From Perilla frutescens (Eukaryota > Streptophyta > Magnoliopsida > Lamiales > Lamiaceae): a stretch of 64,000 nucleotides of DNA. A program made the translations under genes and the position numbers. The stretch covers positions 57,649,001-57,713,000 of the forward strand of contig BRKX01000007.1 of the NCBI GenBank assembly GCA_026008535.1, read 5' to 3'. Under the pieces are notes generated by a model. That model searched no databases. It saw only the letters and a list, made by a program, of their open reading frames with translations, and was not told the origin of the DNA. Positions 31,742 through 40,856 of this stretch are shown piece by piece (position 1 is the stretch's first letter; every line of letters begins with the position of its first letter).

Positions 31742-32538
31742 TTCAAATGAGTACAAGTGCTTCGCTTGTAAACGTGCAAACCTGCTTGTTTGTTAAATAT
31801 TTAGTATTTTTCTTATAGTATTTTGATGCTATTTTTTAAAAGTATTTTTTTTATGTTTCTCTTATTGTATTTTAGTGTTAATTGTTTTAGCACCAAAATA
31901 CAATAATAAAACCTCTAAAATTACAGTAAACAAGTTGGTTTTCAAATTTACACGTAAAACACAATCCCCATCATAACTAACCCCGATATAGGTATATATA
32001 TTAAATTCGTGCTATATATGATCACTCAGTTAATGTGTAAGATATATATAGATAGTCATGACAAGAAAACTAATTCGATCAGGTGGCGAACTGGTTTATC
32101 AATGCACGAGTACGTCTTTGGAAGCCTATGATCGAGGAGATATACAAGGAGGAGTTTGGGGAGGCAGAAACTGATTCGTCTAGACCTTCACCAGCTCATG
32201 GAACGACTACTGGAGAGATATCTGAGCAAGATTGTCAGGGGAGATCAATGTCTGCAGATGCATATGCATTGTTTCCTGATAATAATGCATTGCCCAATAA
32301 GACAGCTGATGAAAATGACGTTGGTACGAGCAGAAGTCAAGTTTCGCTAGTATTGGGGTTGCAGCACACTAAGAAAGACTCTTCTAAACACATAGCTGAT
32401 GGAATTCAGTCTAAAGGAAATGATGATTCATCTTCTTCCATGGTTCTTGACAAATTGGAGTGTTATTACATGGGTCTACCAAACGATCACAACATGTTTT
32501 CCAACAGTACTTATCTGTTGTCTGATTTTGTGACATGA
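29592..32538 (+). CDS. BLH: BEL1-like (BELL) TALE homeodomain transcription factor, BLH3/BLH10-like
   Basis: The proposed CDS joins 29592-30461, 30978-31351, 31450-31510 and 32083-32538 (586 aa), with GT-AG introns and consistent phases. N-terminal LSLSLGS (about residue 113) and C-terminal VSLVLGLQH (about 522) match ZIBEL-type motifs. The SKY-type box STYLNATQDLLDELVNV is at about 204-220. The BELL domain spans the exon 1/2 junction (NKHMKLLGMLDE, then RRFKQYEHQMQAVVSSFEM). The TALE homeodomain (about 386-448) has the P-Y-P insertion and VANWFINARVRLWKP. BELL proteins act in the nucleus as heterodimers with KNOX proteins. VANWF and EEFGE suggest the BLH3/BLH10 subgroup. The usual Asp after the exon 1/2 junction is Val (residue 292). 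The gene has no stop or frameshift. The only intact host gene here. Confidence 0.92.
31709..31739. repeat. (TA)n microsatellite in BELL intron 3
   Basis: A TA tract of about 15 units inside the third intron of the BELL gene, directly left of a small inverted-repeat insert. Confidence 0.93.
31740..31990. mobile_element. Possible small foldback insert E4 in BELL intron 3
   Basis: It follows a (TA)n tract and ends near a TATATAT stretch. Inner arms are inverted: CTTGTTTGTTAAATATTTAG...GTATTTTGATGCT on the left (31780-31835) pairs with the complement of AGCACCAAAATACAATAATAA...AAACAAGTTGG (31889-31940). TTTTAGCACC is the same motif found in E2. The outermost bases match less well, so membership of the E family is tentative. 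Confidence 0.45.
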
Positions 32539-33119
32539 GACTATGTTGCTCTTCTTGATGGGAGATGAGTTAATTTTAAGGAAACCATTCTACATACAGA
32601 ATTAGGAAGTTATATATATGCTAGGTCCTGTTCCACAATAATTTTGTGTATAAATCTATATATCTCTATACTAATATAAAAATTGTGTTATTTTACAATT
32701 TTGAGTTTACCTATTATAGTCTTATTTTATATTTTATTTAAGGGCAATATTGTAATCATCTAATATTATTTAATATTTTATTATTATTTGTATTATAATT
32801 ATTTTATTGAGCCAAATTTTATTTTAGCCACCTAGAGAAAAGAAAACTTTTTTAGCCACCTATCTTTAAATATTATTATTTTAGCCAGTTTGGACTAAAA
32901 TACCCTTCCGCCTATTTTTTTAAAAGATAAAATATTTGTCCCCCTCTCTCTCTATCTCTCTCTCTATACATATCAACGAAAGGGGAATTGAACATTCAAT
33001 ATTTGCATTTTAAAGATTAGAGGCAGAATTTCTGAGATGTTTGAACGAAATATTGAATGTAATTTTTTAAGCTTAGTTCTATAATACAGATTTAGTAACT
33101 TTTGAAGCTGTGAAAGAAA
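32539..33119. other. 3' flank of the BELL gene, AT-rich
   Basis: The first 100-150 bases are the probable 3' UTR. The rest is AT-rich intergenic DNA with a (CT)n tract at about 32941-32966. No gene seen. Confidence 0.55.
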
Positions 33120-33385
33120 AAAATTCGTTCATACCTGCGCGTTAGGTTGTTCTTTGCTACGCACTGACACCGGCGCACAGGCCCGCGCGCAATGCGCATG
33201 CCGGATGCCCGCGCGTACTGGCACGGGAACACCCGCCGGCACGGATGTGCGTTGAGTACCACACGCGGGCGGAGCACCTTGCGCGCACGGATGCGCGATG
33301 AATGTTACGCGCACGACCGTGCGCGGGCGGAGCGCAGCGCGCGCACGGATGCGGGCTGAGTGGCGCGCACATGGCCGCCCGCACA
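33120..33385. repeat. GC-rich degenerate repeat patch
   Basis: An island rich in GCGC and CGGGC lies in AT-rich DNA. The unit GCACGGATG(T/C)G plus GCGGGCGGAGC recurs about every 50 bp (near 33239, 33287 and 33342). The long frames on the minus strand follow from the lack of AT-rich stops and have no recognisable domain. It resembles the GC-rich part of LTR C in composition but not clearly in sequence. Confidence 0.6.
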
Positions 33386-34079
33386 TGGTGAATAAAATTA
33401 AAAAAAAGGGGGGCACTATGTTGTGATTGTGATTGACTGATTGGTAAGGCATACTTCAGATCCTTATCCCACTTTTTATTTTGCTTTTAAAAAATAATCC
33501 ATTTTTTCAAAAAAACTACAAACATAATATTTGATCAATTTTATGGCTCGAAATCATATATAATTGATTGTATTTTAAGATTCCCTGATTGAAGGATTTT
33601 TTATGCGTCTAAAGAATTAGAAATATTAAAATACAATAAATATTAAAATTTACTAATTATTACCTATAAAATTGAAAATTAATAGTAAGACATGATTATA
33701 AATCCTAATTGGTGGACTAACATAACATGAGATTTGAGGCAAAATATATATATGCGCGCGGTTTAACTTGTATAAGTTTTTATTAATTTTAATTTTAAAA
33801 AACATTATACTAACAAAAATAAATTTATAGATGTAATTAAGAAATACTCTTTACACAATATATGCATTACGGAAAGACAACATTTTTTCTATCTAATTTA
33901 TTATTTCAATTGTGATGTTTATTACAATAAAAACTAAAATATAAAATTGCTATAATCAAGAAAAAAGATAAGAAAGTGAACATCTATAATCCAAATAATA
34001 CCATGTTACTCTACACAAATAAAGACAAAATATCTACACCATTTAACTTTGTTAATGCCATCATTATGCACTAAAGTTT
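33386..34079. other. AT-rich intergenic DNA
   Basis: No gene, RNA or recognisable repeat could be supported here. Confidence 0.5.
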
Positions 34080-34230
34080 GTTTTGGCGAGATATGTTCGA
34101 CAAAGTGTGCTTGGGTATATTTCTGAAGATAAATGTTCCGCTGTGCAAGCAATGAAGAACAGTTGGTGAACTGTTTCCTCTGATGTTCCAGACATACACA
34201 GGAACAGTCTAATTATGGCAGTTTCCATGT
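34080..34230 (-). pseudogene. Possible LINE reverse-transcriptase C-terminal (zf-RVT-like) remnant
   Basis: One minus-strand frame reads CMSGTSEETVHQLFFIACT followed by AEHLSSEIY. This resembles the plant L1 zf-RVT pattern C-x-C...ETxxHLFxxC followed by A-x-x-L. The frame is short and degenerate and no RT core was found nearby, so the call is tentative. Confidence 0.35.
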
Positions 34231-34692
34231 GTTGAAGATCTTGAGCCGATCATGTTTGGGAGGTCAAGAGATATTCGTTTGACTGTCTTGTGGAGTAGAT
34301 GTCGTGCTGAAAATAACCCTCTTACCCAAGGAAAGCATCTACATACGTTTGGGAAAATCACAAATCATTATTCACTTACCATATTGCCGACGATTGAAGA
34401 TCGGCGTCAACTAAGGAGTGAAGCTATAAGAAGACCGATTCCTTGCAGCAATCGGTGTGCACTTAATTAGATTCTCTTAGCATATTATTTGAGAGTCATT
34501 TTTGGTTTGTGATTTATGTAATAGCTAGAAGTTGTTCCCTAAACTGTTCAACGTGATAGTCTAGCATTTGAGTGTTTTGAGTGAAGCTCAACTCTCTTCT
34601 TCTATTGTCCGTATAAGATTTCTATCTGCCTTGAGCTTCATTTATACGTTTTTTGATTAGATCAATCTTCTCAATTGTTCGTTGAATGATTT

Positions 34693-35195
34693 CTAATTAA
34701 TACAAGTATCTTTCTTTCCCCAGCCTCGTCTTAATACAAGGATGATCTGCATTTCTTTCCATATGATGCTTCGTATAGGGCCATACCAATCGAGGATTAG
34801 GAATTGTTGTTGTACGCGAATTTCACCAATGCTAGCAATTCCTCCCAACATCCTTCTAAACATGTGACTACTCCTCATAGCATATCTTCCAATACTTCTA
34901 TAGTTCTTTCGAAATGTCGTGCTAAAATTCATCATAGTACCTATAGGTTCTTGAAAACTATTCCCAAATCTGGAGGTAGAAATTAAAGTGATCGAGATGG
35001 ACATTCCATCAAGTCGTACTATTTCTGGGCTAGTTAAACTAGTCCAAAAATCATCTTTATTGCTATGAAGTGAGCTACCTAGGATAATCGATCCACTATT
35101 ACCTAATGGTCGTATTTGCACGAGCTGACTTTGACAAACCAACCACAAAATCCATATTGATGTGGTTCCACTTCCATTTTCAGAATTTCTAAAGG
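34693..35195 (-). pseudogene. Decayed integrase fragment of a Tekay/Del-type Ty3/gypsy element
   Basis: Minus-strand frames give W-K-W-N-H-I-N-M-D-F-V-V-G-L (about 35170 leftwards), then IVRLDGMSISI, then FSTTF, then a degenerate R-T-I-E-V-L-E-D-M-L, then LVKFAYNNN and IGMALYEASYGKKC. These match, in order, the integrase core of the Tekay/Del lineage (WKWEHITMDFVVGL to EFAYNNSY to YGRKCRSP). Several frameshifts and stops separate them. No LTRs were found. This is an older insertion than families A and B. Confidence 0.75.
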
Positions 35196-35229
35196 TTGCA
35201 ACAACCCTGAATTTATTTAAGGTGTACAA

Positions 35230-37500
35230 GTTAATTTGAAGTATTAAAATAAGCAGGTTAAAAGAATATTATAAAAATGGAGAATAAATTATGTAAACAT
35301 ATATTCAATCATATTCTTGATAACTTAAATATATTGATACCTCAAAACAATATATAAATATATCCCCCAACACCTTGAATCACAAAAATATAAGTCATGT
35401 TATTGTGGATATTGACAATTAGATTTTTCAAGTAGGCTCAATACCTTTAATTTTGGTATCTATTCGACTTATGACTGGCAAAATAACTAGCACCATTTGC
35501 TGGTAATACAATTAAATAAACAACATATATCAATATTAGTTTAGTTTATCATAATTAAGATTTAATATATTTCAATTAAGTTTTATAATTATTTTTTAGA
35601 TTTTTTATTTCATTTAGAGCTCATATATGAATGAAAAATAAATGATTTTATTTTTGGTACATTTTTCTTCATCCACATATGCTAATGTGAGATTTTAATT
35701 AAAAGATAAAAAATAAACTTTGGTTTGATAGATTTATTGCGTAAAATCAAATTAAAAAATGAGAAAGTTGTGATCATTTGAAATTTGAAGAAGATTTAAT
35801 AATGTATAATGTTAGTACTAACCTATTTGACCACCTTTTTTTCGAGTTTCGGGCCGATCTTGCTCGATAAGGCTATGTGCGACGAGCAGCTCTTATTTTA
35901 AATGAAGGTACTTATTTTAAACTATTTTTAAATTAAGAAAGTGTCATGTGCAGGAAATTGATGAGCTTGACCCATCATACGCAGGCCGGCCCACCAACCC
36001 ACCCCGCACCTCCCAAAAAAAAAGGTTCAATAATGCGTGGCGCAGACGTCTCTAACCCAACCCACGCGTGCGGCCCACCCGTCTAATACCTCAAAGTCTG
36101 ATGGGAGACTTTGTCTTTTAAATTACTCTCTTCGTCCCAATAAGATAAGTTTGTTCATGTTTCTATATATACTAGTAAATTCCCCGTGTATCTGCGATGC
36201 ACGGATAGTATATTATACTATATGAATTTTGAAAAATAATTAAATTATATTGATAATATGTCATTTTAAATACCTAATAATGTTTTGTATTTATACATAA
36301 AAAGATAGGAAAAAATAAGTAACACACCATTTTAGCAATACATATGTATATATATGGAAGAATTAAACAATAATTTTATATCATACAATATGTAATTTTT
36401 GAATGCTAGCTCGATTTATCTATATATTTAAGTATTATTTATTAATTTATTTAATTCTTAAATTTAATAAATAACATTTATAGTTTTTTTAATTTGAAGC
36501 AATATTTTAACTCCTTATTTTAATGATGAAAATATATGTAGAATTAATAATTCTTGCTAATCAATTTTCTATTTATGTATACAATATCATATTACTCGTG
36601 TCAGGACAATCAATAATTTGATTTTTTCAACGAATTTGTACTCTTATGTACAGAATCATTTTGTTGAAATACAGTCATACAACTAAACGATAAGATTACT
36701 TTTATTTTATTTTATTGTGAATAGTAAATAAGTATGACTAATATAAGAAATATATTGATTAACATATATATGTTTTATTACAAATTGATTATTGACTCCA
36801 TCACCCATCCAATACAAAAAAATGGTAAAAAATTACACTTGGTTACAATACAAAATATTTCCAATAGTCATGGTCAATAATCTCTCCCTATGACATTCTT
36901 GACACCTATAACTGTGTGATTATTAATCCTTCAACACACCGTTCATCCTATGAAAAATATTTTTTTATACTAAACCAAAATGTTTAGAGAAAAACAATTT
37001 ACTCGGTAGATATTTGTCTTGTAGATAATATTTTTTTAATAAAAAAACTCATATGATAACCTAAGGGGAAGGTGAAAAAAACAAATCATCATATGAAGCA
37101 AGCATTTTTATCCACCCTCAATGAAAACTTAAATTTGGGAGAATTTAAATAAAAGGGTATGCCTAATAGATTGTAAGGGCTGACCTTCAAAACAAAGGCT
37201 ACAACCTAGTTTCATAATCCAAATATGAATTTTGCAAAACCAAGAGCGGTATATATTTGCAATGCTAAAATAGTTTTAATTTTTAATAATGAAGAATTTA
37301 ATTGTTGACCGTGTACATTTCAATCATCAAATTTGAGAAAAAAAATTAACGACAATAATCATAGGCATGATTTTTATTGTGGCTTTAATTGTAGGAATAG
37401 ATTGGGTCACATGTAATGGTTGGACATCTTTAAATAGTAGTTTTTAACATAATAATATGTATATTATATATATGTGTAGTTAATTATGTTATATGTATAT
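35230..37500. other. AT-rich intergenic DNA, no gene seen
   Basis: About 2.3 kb with no supported gene. A segment at 36165-36215 (ACTAGTAAATTCCCCGTGTA, then GATGCACGGATAG) resembles a motif common in plant repeats but could not be classified. Confidence 0.5.
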
Positions 37501-37599
37501 GAATATCGCAAAAACTCCTATACACCAGATGCATGGGTCGGTCCGACCCGCTCCGACCCGACCCATCCCCGTGACCCGACAAATAAATAACTTGGCTGA

Positions 37600-37946
37600 C
37601 CCATTTCACATTCATTTCCCCCTTTTACGATTTTTGAACCCTAGCCCCCCTCTCTCTCTCCCTTGCTGAACCCTATCCGCCTCCTCTCTCTCCCCTTCTC
37701 TCTCACGATTTTTCTGAATTTTTGATCAAATCGACACCGTCGCTAGTGTTATGGGCTGTTGTTGAAGTCGGGAGAGATCGCATCGAAAGTTTGCTGTGCT
37801 TTAAGAAATTGCAGTCTTACAAGGGCCACTCCTTTTCGCACCCCATCGATTGTATTCAACTCATTCCCTGGCTCTGGCAAAGGCACTCCTTTTCGCACCC
37901 CATCGTCGATTAGCACTCCGTTACCGGTGTTAGATGTTTCCTTTGG
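37600..37946 (+). other. Promoter/5' UTR-like segment of an unidentified gene, left of the hAT insertion
   Basis: CT-rich leader-like sequence (GAACCCTAGCCCCCC and CTCTCTCTC runs) is followed by a short GC-balanced stretch. A 24-bp direct repeat (ACTCCTTTTCGCACCCCATCG core) starts near 37829 and 37884. Short frames on both strands have no known domain. The segment is cut by the hAT element at 37955 and resumes at 39392 with GATTTCACAG|GTACGTC, which may be a splice-like site. Gene identity unknown. Confidence 0.4.
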
Positions 37947-37954
37947 CTTATGGT

Positions 37955-39383
37955 TAGAGGTGCCCACGGTTCCGGTTCCGGCCGGTTCCGGTTAGAAACC
38001 GCTGGTTAGGCGGTTCCGGAATGCCGGAACCGGAACCGCACCGTGGTAAGACGGTTGTCGGTTACGGTTTTATAACCGGAACCGCCGGTTTGTCCCAACG
38101 GCGGTTAGCGCCGGTTTTCGATTTTTTTTTTAACGGACGATTGGACGAACTAAATCAACAAAATTACAAATTTACAAGTTAAAAACTAAGAAGTATGACA
38201 AAACACAAGTTTATTTGAATTTTGATATTATTGTATAACTTTATAATTTATATCTTACAAGTTACAACTTACAACTTACAAGAATATTGAGAAATGAGAA
38301 TACAATTTAGTTTGATAAATAATATGACATTACAAAATTACAAATTGTAAATTAATCAAACTATGAAAATATGAAATTATAATTTATAAATTTACAACTT
38401 ACAATTTAACACTAAATTACAATTTACAAATTAGAATTAACATTTAACAATTTATATCTTACAATTTACAACTTACAACATACAATTTACAACTTACAAG
38501 AATATTAAGAATACAAGTTAATTTGATAAATAATATGACATTATAAAATTACAAATTGTAAATCAAACTATGAAATTACAAATTAACAAATTACAATTTA
38601 ACATTAAATTACAATTTATTATCATGATTTTAATATATTCATTATAAAATATAAATTAATTATAAGATAAATAATCATAGTCAACATTTATTAACAAAAA
38701 TGAATTATAAAATTTAATTTAAAATAACCAACCATAATAATGAATTATTAATAAAAAATAAAATCTAAATACTAAAAAATAATTATAAACACTAATTGGG
38801 TGATTTGAACCCTAATAAACAGTCATGAAATTAAATTAAATCACAAAAAAGTAAGATCGAAGAAAACACTCGTCTCACTGGATTACTTTTTTATTTATTT
38901 GGAAATAATTTGTCAAATGTTACATGTGTCAATGGAAGGTATATGGTTTTTTTCCTAAATGACAATTGAATTTATTATCACCAAAACTAAACACGATAAA
39001 TTAATTATAACAGTTAGTGAATATTTGTGCAGTTACCCGAGACAGGTAATCGATCATTTGCATATGTAAATTAAAATTTAGTATTACCAAAATTATTAAC
39101 TTTTACTATAGAGATACAAAATAAATGAAAGATAGAATAATCAATCCTACATGAAAGTCAAATTTATCATTATAATACATGAATGGAGTATAGAGGATTA
39201 AAAAAAAAAACCCCAAACCGGCGGTTTGTGAACTTCGGGAAGGTTAAACCGGAACCGCACCGGCGGAATCCGGTTGACGGTTACGGTTTGTAAACCGTAA
39301 CCGTCCCGACGGTTTCCAAACCGGCGGAAACCGGCTAACTGGCGGTTTGTAACCGCCGGTCCGGTTCTGTTTGGGCGTCACTA
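37955..39383. mobile_element. Non-autonomous hAT-type element (1.43 kb)
   Basis: It starts TAGAGGTGCCCACGGTTCCGG and ends CCGGTTCTGTTTGGGCGTCACTA, so the short inverted ends are TAGnGnnGCCCA. The 8-bp target duplication CTTATGGT (37947-37954) versus TTTATGGT (39384-39391) has one mismatch. Subterminal regions are packed with CCGGAACC/GGTTCCGG and ACCGGCGGTT motifs in both orientations, typical of hAT subterminal repeats. The AT-rich core repeats ACAACTTACAA and TACAATTTACAA and has no transposase. Confidence 0.82.
38615..38870 (+). repeat. Unclassified repeat R, copy 3, inside the hAT element
   Basis: It has the same block order as the copies near 12.5-13.2 kb: AACATTTATTAACAAAAATG, AACCAACCATAATAATG, ACTAAAAAATAATTATAA, TTGGGTGATTTGAACCCTAA and GATCGAAGAAAAC. 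Its presence here means R was either picked up by the hAT element or is part of a wider hAT family. Confidence 0.55.
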
Positions 39384-39391
39384 TTTATGGT

Positions 39392-40227
39392 TGATTTCAC
39401 AGGTACGTCATTGAGCATTTCCGATTGAGAAGTTGATTATGTTTGAGATGTCGTAACCTCCTTTCCCTAGCTTCTCTGTAAAATATTTTCGCTTTTATGT
39501 TTCGTCATTTTTTATGCTGTTGTTTTCTGTGATTAATCTGGTATTTTTATTATTTTTTGAACAACAATAACATATTGTATCTGAAGGAAGACAGAGCATA
39601 AGATTCTGCTTTATGCTTGCCGGAATTGTGATCTTCTGGTGCAATTTCTCTCCCCTTTTTCCCCATTTTTGTTGAGGATGTTCCATTTGGATTAGGATAT
39701 TATGTGCTAGTTCATATTGTATGTTTATGTGTTTAGGGTTCAGTCTAGATTGTTTTATTTCTGTCTTGGTTTGAATTGTGCACATTTGTATATGGAGTAT
39801 CAATGCTACTGATGATTAGTACTAGATGAGATAATTGTGAGTATCCAAATTTTAGGACAGATTTGATTTTGTGTTTTTCTGTGCATTTTGACTTATGTGT
39901 ATTGATTATCATATTGAAAACTAAGTGGTACCATATGATGTGCTGATTTAACTTCTTAATTTGAAATTTTATATAATTATTATGAATTATCATGTTAAGT
40001 ATCATTTACAACGCGTATTAGTACCAATTGAATCAGAAATAAGTATCAAATTTTCCATAATTTGTCTATTATATGTTTTGTTAGATATTATGTTTATGTC
40101 TTTAAAATTCAGTATAGCCTGTTTTGCCACTTTCATTGTTTGAATGTGTGTGCATTTGTGTATGGAATATCAATTTTCATGCTGATTAGTACCAAATGAG
40201 ATGCTTATAAGTATCAGAGTTAGTTCA
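39392..40227 (+). other. T-rich intron-like sequence right of the hAT element, with a diverged duplication
   Basis: It may continue the unidentified gene's leader or first intron. Two diverged direct copies of about 130 bp (39716-39846 and 40074-40216) share ATATTATGTTTATGT, TTTGAATTGTG(T)GCA, TGTATGGAATATCAAT and GATTAGTACCAAATGAGAT. The segment is cut at about 40228 by retrotransposon sequence. No exon was recognised. Confidence 0.45.
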
Positions 40228-40856
40228 GATTTTATCAATGGAGCAATGGTTAAAGATCACAAGCAGTTCGAACCAGCGAGCTTAGAGAAGCTGCAGAGTT
40301 CTAACATTTTTTATCAACCATTTTCTTGTGATGTCTTTATTTTACAGGTTGTCGAAGAAATTCCATTTGAAGTTGATGTACTATCAGATTTGATCGTGAA
40401 TACCATGCCGAGGCAATCTATGCTAGAGTTTCGGATGATTAACACAAGTGGAATGTTCTCATTCATGTTCATGAAGATGTGTTTTATGCAGTTTGTGCAA
40501 AAAGAGTTTGATGGTCAGTTCTTGTTCGTCTTTGATCCCGAAGACTTGAATTCGAGGACGAATTCTTTTCAAGAGGAGGAGAATGATGAAGCCATGCAAG
40601 GCCTTGAAGAACTAAATCCGGAGCTGCCATTTAGAGGTTCAATTACACGATTTCGAGCCAAGAAATTGCAAGGTTGTTTCCAAGCAATTATTCGCAAGAA
40701 GTTTGAAGAATTAGAAGAAGATAAATGCAGCCCCAACATTGTTACCTTGTTAACAATCAAAGATTGGAGATCAAGGTTTGAAGAATAATACATGAAGATA
40801 AAGTGAAGAAGCGCACGTGTGCATGTGTTGAAGAAGTCGACGTGATCGTGTGTGCA
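40228..40856 (+). pseudogene. Gag-only element remnant (element G): acidic domain tail and start of 3' LTR
   Basis: The open frame runs from the acidic domain (MVKDHKQFEPASLEKL, FSCDVFILQVVEEIP at about 40319-40350) through DPEDLNSRTNSFQEEEND and the PPT (40571-40583) into an LTR starting TGATGAAGCC at 40584. There it encodes ITRFRAKKLQ, a helix-forming basic segment, and IKDWRSRFEE, stopping at 40788. The 5' part is missing. A2 inserted into this LTR at 40857. It links the family-A and family-B tail motifs in one protein. Confidence 0.7.

Noticed and set aside
33092..33452. Overlapping minus-strand ORFs of 61-107 codons
   Set aside because: They result from low stop frequency in the GC-rich repeat patch and have no known motif.
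35970..36120. GC-rich segment with CCCACC and GGCCC runs as a possible promoter
   Set aside because: No associated reading frame, TATA box or transcript-like structure was seen.
37514..37570. GACCCG/CCGACC repeats as telomere- or satellite-like sequence
   Set aside because: Only a few irregular copies occur and they do not match the plant telomere motif TTTAGGG.
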